Assembly: GCF_035621475.1 (NCBI RefSeq)
Contig: NZ_CP141799.1
Coordinates: forward strand, 3,026,501 to 3,090,500
DNA from: Pseudomonas paeninsulae
GTDB taxonomy: Bacteria > Pseudomonadota > Gammaproteobacteria > Pseudomonadales > Pseudomonadaceae
DNA length: 64,000 nucleotides
Direction: 5' to 3'
Positions 47,111 through 56,520 of this stretch are shown here, piece by piece; position 1 is the stretch's first letter, and every line of letters begins with the position of its first letter. A program made the position numbers and the translations under genes. The notes below the pieces were generated by a model. It did no database searches, was not told the DNA's origin, and worked only from the letters and a program-made list of their open reading frames with translations.

Positions 47111-49384
47111 ATGACAAAACCGTTTCGTATGACATTGATCGCAAAGGTAATTATTCTCTCATCGATACTTGGCGCGGCCGCCCAGAGCCATGCGAGCGTC
47201 TCCATCACTCACGGCAAGACCATTATTCCAGCGGGCACCGCGCTGTCCGACAAAGACCTGACCATCAAAAACGACAAGCTGGCGTTCTCGCTGGCATTGG
47301 GCACGCCACCGCCATGGGGCGTGGCCCGCGGCTGCATCATCGATATGGCGAACGTCAAAGCCGACGGCTCGCTGAGCAACGACCGGGTAGCCTTCGCCGA
47401 CTTCATTCCCAATAACTGGTCGAGTTGGCCGAACACCTATCAGAAGCTCGAGATTGTCAAAGACAGCCCCGAGGAAGCCGTGGTCAAAGTCACGCGCGAC
47501 TTCGGCAAAGCGGTGATCAGCACCGAATACAGCCTCAAGTCGGGCTCCGATCGCATCCATGTCAAAACCACCATGACCAACCAAGGCGAAGACCTGACCG
47601 ATCTGGAATCGGGCTTTACCCTGTGGCCCGAAGGTGGCTACAAATTCGCGGTACCGGGCTATGCGGGCGAGGAAGAGGCGAGTGTCGACAAGCCGATAGC
47701 CGATCGCTTCGTCGGCTACGACGAAGACTGGGCAATCGCCCTGCACGCGCCCTACTTTACCGAGCTGAAATACAAATCCCGCGACCTGTACCTCAAGCAC
47801 AGCCTGAAAAAATCGCAGTCGGTCTCGTTCGAAGGCGAATATCAGGTACTTGGCAGCGGCGATATCGCGCCGGTGGTAAAGGCGGAAATCGAACGCAAAC
47901 ACCTGGACGCGGGTTCGCTGTCCGGCAGCGTGAAAACCCAAGATGGAAAAACCGTCGAGGCGCCGGCGGTCGTGGTCTTGAAGGACGGCGTGCCCTACAT
48001 CTGGGCAATCGGCAAGGACGGCACGTACAACCTCGACCTGCCTGTCGGCGACTATCAAGTCTATGCAACAGCCAAGGGTTATTCCGAAAGCAAGAGGCAT
48101 GCTATTCGCATCGAGAACAAGAACGCCCTGAGCCTATCGTTCGACGATCTTCTCGCCCCCGGCGAGGTGAGCATTCAGGTGACGGACGCCCAGAGCAAGT
48201 CGCCGCTGGACGCGAAAATCCAGATCGAAAGCGGCAACAAGCCACTGATCGAGTTTCTCGGCGCCAAGACCTTCTTCACCGAAATGGACGAAATCGGCCG
48301 AGCGCGCTTTACCCTCGCCCCCGGCGACTATCAGCTCAAAGTCTCGGCCGGCGCCAACTTCGTGTCCAAGCCGGTGCTGGTGGACGCGCGCATCGCGCCG
48401 AACGAGACCACCGAAGTGATCGGCCAAGTACCAATCAGCACTTACCCGACCCAGCACGGCTGGTACGCCGGTGATCTGCACCATCACTCCGATGTGCTGG
48501 AGGGCTCGACTCCTCCGCAGTACTTGGTTCTTTCGCAGTTGGCCGCTGGCCTCAACGTCACCTTCGTCAGCGACCACGACTCGACGAAAAACCACGCCGC
48601 GATCAAGGCGCTGTCGGACAAACGCGGCGTGCCCTTCGTTCCGTCCGTCGAGTTTTCGCCGTCCTGGGGACACTTCAACCCCTTCCCCGTGGCGATCGGC
48701 GCAAAACTCTCCGTCGATCCCGGCGTCGACGACATCCACGCCCTGCTCAAGGACATGCGCCGTATGGGCGCGACAGTGGTCGCCTCCAACCACCCTTACA
48801 TCCCGTACGGCTATATGAGCAGCCTGGAGAAGAACAGCGTGCCCGGCAGCTTCGATCCGTCTATCGACCTGATCGAGGTCAACGCGGTGGTCGACTACCA
48901 AAAGGCAGTCGAAAAGGCCCGCCAACTCTGGTCTGAGGGCCTGCCGTATTACTACACCGCCGGCTCCGACACGCATGATGTGTGGAACGAAACCACCGGC
49001 CTGGACCGGATGTTCGTATACACCGGCAGCAAACCCGACGCCAATGCCTTCGCCCAGGCGATGAAGAACGGCCGCGCCTACGTTTCCTTTGGCCCACTCA
49101 TCTATCCGCAGAACGTGATGTTCGGCGACACCTTGAAACTGGCGAAAGATCAGCCGCAGAGCCTCAGCTTCGACCTGCTCTCGGTCAATGGCCTGAAGTC
49201 CGTGCAGTTGATCGGCAAGCAGGGCGTGATCCGCGAACAGGCACTCTCCGGCGAGAAAGCCTCGGTGCAGTTCGAGGTGCCCCAGGAGTCCGGCTGGGTC
49301 GCGCTGGTGGTCGAGGACAGCCAAGAGAACAAGGCGTTCAGCAATCCCGTATGGCTGAAGTTGGTCGAGCAAAAGCAGTTCTGA
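47111..49384 (+). CDS. Exported PHP-domain metallohydrolase (CehA/McbA-like)
   Basis: The 757-residue protein has a signal peptide (LIAKVIILSSILGAAAQSHA). A large beta-rich N-terminal region (about 30-440) includes carboxypeptidase-regulatory-like repeats (GKDGTYNLDLPVGDYQVYAT). The PHP domain follows: GDLHHHSD (454-461), TFVSDHDS, SVEFSPSWGHFN, ASNHPY and TAGSDTHDVWNE, a trinuclear-metal set of His/Asp/Glu ligands. A C-terminal beta domain closes it. It probably hydrolyses a phosphoester or carbamate outside the cytoplasm. Substrate unknown. It is monocistronic with its own terminator. Confidence 0.88.
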   Translation: MTKPFRMTLIAKVIILSSILGAAAQSHASVSITHGKTIIPAGTALSDKDLTIKNDKLAFSLALGTPPPWGVARGCIIDMANVKADGSLSNDRVAFADFIPNNWSSWPNTYQKLEIVKDSPEEAVVKVTRDFGKAVISTEYSLKSGSDRIHVKTTMTNQGEDLTDLESGFTLWPEGGYKFAVPGYAGEEEASVDKPIADRFVGYDEDWAIALHAPYFTELKYKSRDLYLKHSLKKSQSVSFEGEYQVLGSGDIAPVVKAEIERKHLDAGSLSGSVKTQDGKTVEAPAVVVLKDGVPYIWAIGKDGTYNLDLPVGDYQVYATAKGYSESKRHAIRIENKNALSLSFDDLLAPGEVSIQVTDAQSKSPLDAKIQIESGNKPLIEFLGAKTFFTEMDEIGRARFTLAPGDYQLKVSAGANFVSKPVLVDARIAPNETTEVIGQVPISTYPTQHGWYAGDLHHHSDVLEGSTPPQYLVLSQLAAGLNVTFVSDHDSTKNHAAIKALSDKRGVPFVPSVEFSPSWGHFNPFPVAIGAKLSVDPGVDDIHALLKDMRRMGATVVASNHPYIPYGYMSSLEKNSVPGSFDPSIDLIEVNAVVDYQKAVEKARQLWSEGLPYYYTAGSDTHDVWNETTGLDRMFVYTGSKPDANAFAQAMKNGRAYVSFGPLIYPQNVMFGDTLKLAKDQPQSLSFDLLSVNGLKSVQLIGKQGVIREQALSGEKASVQFEVPQESGWVALVVEDSQENKAFSNPVWLKLVEQKQF

Positions 49385-49407
49385 TCACAACCGTAACGTT
49401 GTGAGTG

Positions 49408-49437
49408 CCCTAGGCCTTGGCCTCGGGCCTTTTTTTG
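49408..49437 (+). terminator. Intrinsic terminator of the PHP gene
   Basis: CCCTAGGCC and GGCCTCGGG pair (one mismatch) around TT, followed by CC and a run of eight T, 24 bp after the stop codon. Confidence 0.8.
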
Positions 49438-49485
49438 CGCTTGTCCTTTTTGACGCTGCGGGCATTGAGGCTCGCGTCCAACCTC

Positions 49486-49947
49486 TTACCCCGCCCGAAA
49501 AGGCTTGCCGACACCCGTGTCGAGATAGGCCTTGAGGCTGTCGACAAGAAATAGATCCCAGCCAGCCAGGCAGATGCCGTAACAGTGCAAGCTGGGGTTC
49601 CGCCCCAGGTGTTCGAAATGAATGGTGCTGTGCCCGTCGTGGGCTTCGAGGTGCCAACTGAGCCTGGTGCCCAGCCACTCCTGTTCGATCTTCTTGGGCA
49701 TCTTTTGATACACATGCAATGCTTCGACACAGCGCAATTCGACCAGCCGATTGGCGGACAGTGTCGATGCTTCGAAAACCCAGTAGCCGCGCCTGGGTGG
49801 AAAGCTGAATCTGGCGCGATCACCGCGCTTTTCGATCGGCCTATCCGGCGTGATCCCCCAATGCTCGAAGCCCTAGATAAGCGCTCGATATGCCACTGCG
49901 GGGCCGGTCGCTACGCCGAAGGTGCGCCTGTAGCTCTGCTCACTCAT
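49486..49947 (-). pseudogene. SRPBCC/AHSA1-domain gene interrupted by an in-frame TAG
   Basis: From ATG 49947 the frame reads MSEQSYRRTFGVATGPAVAY, then RALI, then TAG at 49875-49873 (codon 25). It continues in the same frame GFEHWGITPDRPIEKRG to a natural end, with family motifs DRARFSFPPRRGYWVFEA, VELRCVEALHVYQKMPK and EQEWLGTRLSW. The whole chain of about 153 residues aligns with one SRPBCC protein, so a single base change broke it. Sequencing error or amber readthrough are the alternatives. Its start overlaps the stop of the decayed GST gene (ATGA), the sign of a former operon. Confidence 0.75.
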
Positions 49948-50265
49948 TCTCTTGCCTCCCGCTGGTCACCAGGGGTCTTGTCCACCCCGACGCGTTCCTC
50001 CCATGCCGCCAGGCGCGGGTAACGGTCGGCGAGGCGATCAAAGTCCAGCGCCGTCATGATCTCCGGTTTGCGCTCCATGGCCCGCGGTACAAGACGAATC
50101 TCGGGAAAAACGATGGGCTCGGCCGCGCTTGGCCGTTCCCCCGCAAGGTAGGCTTGACCGTCGAGCAACTCTTCCAGGTAGCGGCACTCCGCGTGCATGG
50201 CATCACTCATGGCAGTCGACGTCTGCATCTCTTGGCGATCAGGCGCCGTAAACGGTCAGAGTCAT
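49944..50265 (-). pseudogene. Glutathione S-transferase gene with internal deletion
   Basis: A good ribosome binding site (AAGGAAAGGAC) precedes ATG 50265 and MTLTVYGA, a typical GST N-terminus, which then stops at TGA 50241-50239. In another frame from 50228 down, the GST C-terminal helical domain is intact (CRYLEELLDGQAYLAGERPS, then RYPRLAAWEERVG). Most of the thioredoxin-like N-terminal domain is missing, so the gene suffered a deletion and frameshift. Only the C-terminal fragment could be translated. Confidence 0.75.
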
Positions 50266-50449
50266 GTCCTTTCCTTGTCTTTAACAGATAAAGATTCGAT
50301 TAATCAATTTCGGCGCTGCGGCCCCGATACGGAGTGGCCGCTCCTCGCCATAGCCTGCTATGACTCGTCAAAGTTTTTCCCTAGCGACCCAGCGCAGGCC
50401 TTTGTGCCCTCCGCAAGGAAGGGCACAAAGCAGGCTGCCGGCACACGCC

Positions 50450-51832
50450 TCAGAGCACACCCATTTCCTGCGCGGTGCGGTCCACCGCGCGCTTGGTCTT
50501 CTCCACCAGTTCGTCCAGCTCGCCGCGCGTGGCCACCAGCGCCGGCGCCATGATCATCCGACCGAGGGTGGAGCGGATGATCAGGCCTTCCTCGAAGCCG
50601 ACGGTGCGGCAGCGCCAGGTGATGTCGCTCTCGTTGGCGAAGCGTTTGCGGGTCGCCTTGTCTTCGGCGAACTGCAGCGCGGCGACCAGGCCGGTGCCCT
50701 GGATCTCGCCAACCAGCGGATGGTCACCGAACACCTGCCGCAGACACTGCTGCAGGTAGGGGCCGGTGTCGTTCTTCACCTGGCTGACCACGCCTTCGTC
50801 GCGCAGCGCCTTGATATTGGCCAATGCCACGGCGGCGGCGACCGGGTGCCCGGAATAGGTCAGGCCGTGGGCGAACACCCCGCCCTGCTCCACCAATACC
50901 TCGGCGATGCGCGTGGACAGCACCAGGCCGCCCATGGGGATATAGCCCGAGGTCAGGCCCTTGGCGATCGACAGGGTGTCCGGTTCGAAACCGAAGTACT
51001 CATGGGCGAACCATTCGCCGGTGCGACCAAAACCACCGATCACTTCGTCGGCGCACAGCAGCACGTCGTACTGACGGCAGATGCGTTGGATCTCCGGCCA
51101 GTAGCTTTCCGGCGGGAAGATCATGCCGCCGGCGCCCTGGAACGGCTCGGCGATGAAGCCCGCAACCTTGTCCGCACCCAGTTGGAGAATCTTCTCCTCC
51201 AGTTGCAGGGCGCAGCGGCGACCGAACTCGGCCGGGCTCAGCTCGCCGCCCTGGGCGTACCAGTAGGGCTCGTCGATATGCTCGATGTCCGGCAGCATGC
51301 CGCCCATTTCGTGCATGAACTTCATGCCGCCCAGCGCGGTGCTGGCCAGGGTCGAGCCGTGGTAGCCGTTCCAGCGGCCGATCATCACCTTCTTCTCTGG
51401 CTTGCCGAGAATCTGCCAGTAGCGCCGTACCGTGCGGATCAGCACCTCGTTGGCCTCAGAGCCCGAGTTGGTATAGATCGCATGGCTGTAGTGACCGGGC
51501 AGCAGGCTGAACAGCAGCTCGGACAGTTCCACCACCGCCGGGTGGGTGGTGTGGAAGAACATGTTGTAGTACGCCAACTGCTCCATCTGCCGAGTCGCGG
51601 CGGCCGTGAGGTCCTTGCGACCGTAACCGAGGTTGGTGCACCACAGGCCGGACATGCCGTCGAGGTAGCGGTTGCCGTCGTTATCCCAGAGGTACAAGCC
51701 CTCGCCTTTAACGATCACCCGCGGGCCTTCGGCATTCAGCGCCTTCTGGTCGACAAAGCCATGGATGTGGTGAGCGGCGTCCAGGGCCTGGTAATCACGG
51801 GTTTCACGGTTTGGCTTGATTTGCGCATTCAT
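50450..51832 (-). CDS. Class III omega-aminotransferase (putrescine/amine:pyruvate type)
   Basis: The 460-residue PLP enzyme starts at ATG 51832 (MNAQIKPN) behind GGAGG. Motifs are TNSGSEANE, GRWNGYHGST, LCADEVIGGFGRTG and the PLP lysine in LSIAKGLTSGYIPMG (about 290). It is closest in pattern to putrescine- or diamine-pyruvate transaminases of the SpuC type. With the permease and aldehyde dehydrogenase upstream it forms an uptake, transamination and oxidation route for an amine or omega-amino acid. The exact substrate is inferred. Confidence 0.9.
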   Translation of the reverse strand: MNAQIKPNRETRDYQALDAAHHIHGFVDQKALNAEGPRVIVKGEGLYLWDNDGNRYLDGMSGLWCTNLGYGRKDLTAAATRQMEQLAYYNMFFHTTHPAVVELSELLFSLLPGHYSHAIYTNSGSEANEVLIRTVRRYWQILGKPEKKVMIGRWNGYHGSTLASTALGGMKFMHEMGGMLPDIEHIDEPYWYAQGGELSPAEFGRRCALQLEEKILQLGADKVAGFIAEPFQGAGGMIFPPESYWPEIQRICRQYDVLLCADEVIGGFGRTGEWFAHEYFGFEPDTLSIAKGLTSGYIPMGGLVLSTRIAEVLVEQGGVFAHGLTYSGHPVAAAVALANIKALRDEGVVSQVKNDTGPYLQQCLRQVFGDHPLVGEIQGTGLVAALQFAEDKATRKRFANESDITWRCRTVGFEEGLIIRSTLGRMIMAPALVATRGELDELVEKTKRAVDRTAQEMGVL

Positions 51833-51884
51833 ACAACTCTCCTCCCCGTTATGGGGCATTAACACGAGGACCGCACTGCGGCCT

Positions 51885-53303
51885 TCAGGCTTGATTTGGG
51901 TTCAGCACCTTGTCGATCGGCTCCGGGCTGAACAGCGGTTTGCGCATCACGCATTTGATCCACAGCACGGCGATCAGCGAGACGATGCCCAGCACTACCC
52001 CAGCGCTGGTGAAAATCTGCGTGGTCAGCTCCGGCGAGGGCGAGGCATACCAGGCGGCATAGAGCATGCCGACGATGCCGAACACTTGTGGCAGCGGGTA
52101 GAACGGCGTGCGGAACGGCCGCGCCAGATCTGGATAACGCATGCGCAGGACGATCACATCGACGTGGACGATGATGTAGGCCAGCAGCCAGGCCAGCGCG
52201 GCGGCGATCAGCAGCAGATTGATCGAATCGACACCCATCAGCAGGATCGGCAAGCCGGTGATGGCGGCGACAAACAATACGGCCACCCAGGGCGCGCCGG
52301 TACGTGCGCTAAGGCGTTTGAAGCAGGGAAACGCCTGACCGTTCTGCGCCATGCCACTGAGCATGCGCGGGATAGCCGCCAACGAGGTATTGAGCGTGCT
52401 GCAGGTGGCGGTGATGGCGGCGGTCACCAACAGTAGCTGACCGGTCTCGCCGAATACCGCGGTGGCGAACAGATAGTGAGGCAGGCCGTTACTCGCCAGC
52501 TCTGCCTGCGGCACCATCAGTAGCGCACCCAGGCAGTAGAGGCTGATGGTGACGAAAATCACGCTCAGACCGATGATCATCGAGCGCGGAATATTGCGCT
52601 CCGGCCGACGCGATTCTTCCACCAGCGGGCAAACGAATTCGGCGCCGACGAAGCCCCAGATGGCCAACGCGGTAAGCGCCAAAACGCCCAGCCCCATAGG
52701 ATTCCAGCCTTCCAGGCTAAGGCTGGCCATGGGCGCGGCGTTCTCGTGACCGACCGCGCTAAACCCGAGCAACAACAACACCACCACCATCACCAGCGCC
52801 AGCACGGACTGCAGGCGAGCGAAGATGTCGATATTGAGCAGGTTAAGCACGGTGAACAGACCTAACACGCCGTAGGCCACCGTCATCGACGGCAACGCGC
52901 TGGGGTAGACCTTATCGATGATCAGATCGAGCAGCAGCAGCTCGGCCGACAGCGCGAACATGGCCACTACTATGTAGCCAGAGAAGGTGGCGAGAATGGC
53001 CGGGGACTGGCCAATCGCGACTTCGGTATAACTGCTCAGGCTGCCCGCACGCGGGATCATCAGCGCCAGCTCGGAAAAGGAAAAGGCGTAGCTCAGAGCC
53101 AGCAGATAGGCCAGGCCCAGCGGCACGATAAAGCCCAAGCCGGCGATCCCGGCGCCTTGCAGCATGATCACCATGACCCCTTGCGAGACAACCAGGCCGA
53201 TGGCCACGGCCAGCAGGGAACCCAGGCCCAGTGCCTTGCGCGCCCCCTTTACCCGTGGTGCGGCGGCCGCACCGTGCAGCGGAACACTTATATCCTGCGT
53301 CAT
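51885..53303 (-). CDS. APC-family amino acid/polyamine permease
   Basis: The 472-residue inner-membrane protein has about 12 helices and the APC fold (LGLGSLLAVAIGLVVSQGVM in helix 1, FVGAEFVCPLVEESRRPERN in the helix 6-7 loop). It is placed between the dehydrogenase and aminotransferase genes and probably imports their substrate. Gaps of 42 and 52 bp suggest one transcript. Confidence 0.9.
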   Translation of the reverse strand: MTQDISVPLHGAAAAPRVKGARKALGLGSLLAVAIGLVVSQGVMVIMLQGAGIAGLGFIVPLGLAYLLALSYAFSFSELALMIPRAGSLSSYTEVAIGQSPAILATFSGYIVVAMFALSAELLLLDLIIDKVYPSALPSMTVAYGVLGLFTVLNLLNIDIFARLQSVLALVMVVVLLLLGFSAVGHENAAPMASLSLEGWNPMGLGVLALTALAIWGFVGAEFVCPLVEESRRPERNIPRSMIIGLSVIFVTISLYCLGALLMVPQAELASNGLPHYLFATAVFGETGQLLLVTAAITATCSTLNTSLAAIPRMLSGMAQNGQAFPCFKRLSARTGAPWVAVLFVAAITGLPILLMGVDSINLLLIAAALAWLLAYIIVHVDVIVLRMRYPDLARPFRTPFYPLPQVFGIVGMLYAAWYASPSPELTTQIFTSAGVVLGIVSLIAVLWIKCVMRKPLFSPEPIDKVLNPNQA

Positions 53304-53345
53304 TGTCTTGCCCTCTATTGTTGTTGTAAGGAACGCACTGACTGG

Positions 53346-54836
53346 TTAACGCAACTGAAACCAAGTGGTTTTCAGCTGGGTGTACTTATCGAAGGAATGC
53401 AGCGACAGGTCGCGACCAAAGCCGGACTGCTTGCCGCCGCCGAACGGCACCGTCACATCCAGGGCGTCCACGGTGTTGACCGACACCGTGCCGGCGTTCA
53501 GCCGGCGGGCGACGCGGTGAGCGCGGTTGAGGTCATCACTCCACAGCGAGGCGGCCAGAGCGTAGAGGCTGTCGTTGGCCAGGCGTACCGCCTGGTCTTC
53601 GTCGTCGAAGGCGCTGATCGCCAGTACCGGGCCGAACACTTCCTCACGGGCCAGACGCATCTCGGCGCTGACGCCGGTAAATAGCGTGGGCTGCACGAAG
53701 TTGCTCGAGCCGTTGATACTCAGGCGCTCGCCGCCATACACCAGCTTCGCGCCCTCGGCACGGGCGCCCTCGATAAAGCCCATCACCCCAGCCGTCTGGC
53801 CGGCATCGACCAGGGCCCCGGCGCGGCTGCTGGGGTCGAGCGGATCGCCCGGCTGCCACTGACGGGCCTTGTCGATCAGGCGCTCGACGAACTGGTCGTG
53901 GATCGAGCGCTGGACCAGCAGGCGCGAGTTGGCCGAACAGACTTCGCCCTGGTTGAAGAAAATCGCGAAGGCGGCTTTTTCCGCCGCCTGGTCGAGGTCC
54001 TGGCAGTCGTCGAAGATCAGACTCGGGCTCTTGCCACCGCACTCCAACCACACCTGCTTGAGGTTCGACTGCGCCGCGTACTGCATGAAGTACTTGCCGA
54101 CCTGGGTCGAGCCGGTGAACACCAGACAATCGACATCCGGGTGCAGGCCCAAGGCCTTGCCGGTGCTTTCGCCGAGGCCCGGCAGCACATTCAGCACGCC
54201 TTCCGGTATGCCCGCTTCCAGGGCCAGTTCGCCCAAACGCAGGGCGGAGAACGGCGACTGCTCCGCCGGCTTGAGCACCACGCTGTTGCCCGACGCCAGC
54301 GCCGGCGCGAGCTTCCAGGCGGCCATGTCCAGCGGGAAGTTCCACGGCACCACGGCGGCGACCACCCCGAGCGGTACGCGGGTGATGGTCGCCAGCACGT
54401 TCTGCGCGCTGGGCGCGACCTGGTCGTAGAGCTTGTCCAGGCTTTCGCCATACCAGGCGAACACATGGGCGGCGCCGGGCACGTCGATGTTGAAGGCATC
54501 CATCACCGGCTTGCCCATGTTCAGCGAGTCGAGCAGTGCCAGTTCCTCGCGATGCTGCAGAATCAACTCGGCCAGGCGCAGCAGAATTTTCTTGCGCTCG
54601 CCCGGCGCCATCCGCGCCCAGGAGCCCTGCTCGAAGGCCTGGCGGGCGCTGCGCACAGCCAGGTCGACCTCGACCTCGCCGCAGGCGGTCACCTTGGCCA
54701 GCAGCTGGTTGGTCGCCGGATTGATCGCGTCGAAGGTGAGCCCGGAGGCGGCAGCCACCTGGCGGCAGCCGATCAGTGCCTTGTCGATAAACCCTTGGCG
54801 GGCCGCCCGCTGTTGCCAATAGCTGAGATCTAACAC
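53346..54836 (-). CDS. NAD-dependent aldehyde dehydrogenase (gamma-aminobutyraldehyde type)
   Basis: Start GTG 54836 (VLDLSYWQQRA) has GGGAG 6 nt upstream, giving 496 residues. Motifs are VVPWNFPLDM, FTGSTQVGK, active Glu in LECGGKSP and catalytic Cys in NQGEVCSANSR (about 300). The pattern is that of PuuC/KauB-like enzymes oxidising aminoaldehydes from polyamines. It is first in the operon, divergent from the LysR gene. Confidence 0.92.
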   Translation of the reverse strand: MLDLSYWQQRAARQGFIDKALIGCRQVAAASGLTFDAINPATNQLLAKVTACGEVEVDLAVRSARQAFEQGSWARMAPGERKKILLRLAELILQHREELALLDSLNMGKPVMDAFNIDVPGAAHVFAWYGESLDKLYDQVAPSAQNVLATITRVPLGVVAAVVPWNFPLDMAAWKLAPALASGNSVVLKPAEQSPFSALRLGELALEAGIPEGVLNVLPGLGESTGKALGLHPDVDCLVFTGSTQVGKYFMQYAAQSNLKQVWLECGGKSPSLIFDDCQDLDQAAEKAAFAIFFNQGEVCSANSRLLVQRSIHDQFVERLIDKARQWQPGDPLDPSSRAGALVDAGQTAGVMGFIEGARAEGAKLVYGGERLSINGSSNFVQPTLFTGVSAEMRLAREEVFGPVLAISAFDDEDQAVRLANDSLYALAASLWSDDLNRAHRVARRLNAGTVSVNTVDALDVTVPFGGGKQSGFGRDLSLHSFDKYTQLKTTWFQLR

Positions 54837-55167
54837 GCTGCACTCCCTCATCGACCACCACTACGGTCGAGCTTGTTGTTGGATTGAGGGAGATGGTGCG
54901 GCAGAAGACCGCAGAGGAAAATTAGTAAAAATATGCTTGGGGCCTATAAAAAAGCTCGGCAGAGCGAGCGCTCCCCAACCGCGCAGCTGAGGTATGGTGC
55001 AGACTCGGGCGACCCTAGGAGCCTGTCGGACTTAACGCTGCCCTACTCCAGCGCGTATGCAGTGCATGCGGCTGACGTGGCGGAACCAGGCGGACAGCCA
55101 AGCCCGCCGCAACCCGGCCCAACAGACTGCCCGAGAACCGGGCAGCAACAACCCAGCAGAGGTTTGC
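54837..55167. promoter_or_regulatory. Divergent promoter region of the amine-catabolism operon
   Basis: 331 bp separate the dehydrogenase and LysR starts. An AT-rich segment at 54917-54955 (AAATTAGTAAAAATATGC) is the likely promoter core. No dyad clear enough to name a LysR box was found. Confidence 0.45.
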
Positions 55168-56082
55168 GTGGCTACCTATACCTTGCGCCAACTCAAGTAT
55201 TTCGTGACCACCGTGGAGGCCGGCAGCGTCGCCGAGGCCTCGCGCAAGCTGTATATCGCCCAGCCGTCGATCTCCACCGCGATCAAGGGTCTGGAGGAAA
55301 ACTTCGGCGTGCAGCTGCTCATTCGTCACCATGCTCAGGGCGTGTCGCTCACCCCCAGCGGCGCGCGCTTCTATCGCAAGGCGCAGGAGCTGCTGCGCAT
55401 GGCCCACGAGTTCGAGCAGAACGCCCTGGCGGATAACGACATAGTGGCCGGGCAGATCGACATCGGCTGCTTCGAGACGGTGGCGCCGCTGTACCTGCCG
55501 CGCCTGATCGCCGGGTTCACCGCCCTCTACCCAGGCGTGGAAATCCGCCTGCGCGACGGCGAGCAGCAGGAACTGGTCCAGGGCCTCACCGCCGGCACCT
55601 TCGACCTGGCCTTTCTCTACGAACATGACCTCGACAACACCATCGAAACCGAGCCCTTGATGCCGCCGCAGAAACCCTACGCGCTGCTGCCCGAGGGGCA
55701 CCGTTTCACCGAGCAGACCCAGGTTTCACTGCGCGACCTGTGCCTGGAACCGATGATCCTGCTCGACGTGCTGCCGAGTCGCAGCTACTTCGTCAGCCTC
55801 TTCACCGAGCTGGACCTGACCCCGAACATCGTCTTCAGCTCGCCGTCGATCGAGATGGTTCGCGGCATGGTCGGCCAGGGCTTCGGCTTCTCGCTGCTGG
55901 TGACCCGGCCACACTCCGAATGCACCTACGACGGCAAGAAGGTGGTGACGGTAGACATCGCCGAGCAGGTGGCGACCTCCGGCCTGGTGGCCGCCTGGCT
56001 CAAGCGCGCCCAACTGACCAAGCCGGCACAGCTGTTCATGGATTACTGCAAGGAGCAGCTGGGACAGGCTAATCCTGAGTAA
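55168..56082 (+). CDS. LysR-family regulator of the amine-catabolism operon
   Basis: Start GTG 55168 follows AGAGG, giving 304 residues; the longer frame to 55057 is unconserved. The HTH is at the N-terminus (LRQLKYFVTTVEAGSVAEAS, then AQPSISTAIKGLEENFGVQL), with a LysR substrate domain after it. It is divergent from the aldehyde dehydrogenase gene. P. aeruginosa PA0218-PA0221 has, as I recall, the same regulator-dehydrogenase-permease-aminotransferase order. Confidence 0.9.
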   Translation: MATYTLRQLKYFVTTVEAGSVAEASRKLYIAQPSISTAIKGLEENFGVQLLIRHHAQGVSLTPSGARFYRKAQELLRMAHEFEQNALADNDIVAGQIDIGCFETVAPLYLPRLIAGFTALYPGVEIRLRDGEQQELVQGLTAGTFDLAFLYEHDLDNTIETEPLMPPQKPYALLPEGHRFTEQTQVSLRDLCLEPMILLDVLPSRSYFVSLFTELDLTPNIVFSSPSIEMVRGMVGQGFGFSLLVTRPHSECTYDGKKVVTVDIAEQVATSGLVAAWLKRAQLTKPAQLFMDYCKEQLGQANPE

Positions 56083-56520
56083 ATCGAAGCGGCTCGACGC
56101 CTGGACGGGTGACAGCAGGTTCGAAGAGTGGCGGGGGAATCTACGAAGGACTGCACAGCCAAAAGCAGTCTTTCGGCTACCTCTAAAAAGGCTATGTACC
56201 AGATACGTGTTGCACGCAGCTTTTGTCGGGAGGGTCGGGCCGCGCAGGTTAGTGGCGCCGAGCAGAGGCTGAAAATCAACTGCGCAAATTGCGCGGCGCG
56301 TAACCCACCAAGCGGTTGTCGGCTTACCTCATCCGGTGGGTTACGGCGCAACCGACTACGCACCAGCCAACAGCCTGCAGTCATGCGCCGAACCCACCCT
56401 ACGAATCATCGCCCCCCCCCCCGCGCAGCGCCTAGCCGGGCGGCACGTTCAAGACGGAACTGGGACATAGCCGCTAAAAACCTTAGTGCAATTCAGCCTG
56501 CCGGTCGGTGTACTCGGTGC
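56083..56520. repeat. Intergenic region with a degraded dispersed repeat
   Basis: 56300-56403 carries GTAACCCACCAAGCGG, a central CCGGTGGGTTACGGCGCAAC and a closing GAACCCACCCTACG, a diverged relative of the 35222 element. A run of 11 C at 56412-56422 follows. No gene is supported. Confidence 0.55.

Noticed and set aside
47159..49372. Long minus-strand frames opposite the PHP gene
   Set aside because: The plus frame has a signal peptide and all PHP metal motifs; the minus frames are its mirror.
50360..51862. 500-codon plus-strand frame
   Set aside because: Antisense to the aminotransferase gene, which carries all expected class III motifs.
56412..56422. Run of 11 C as a phase-variation tract
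   Set aside because: It is intergenic, downstream of the acuI stop, and not in a promoter; it may be a sequencing artefact.
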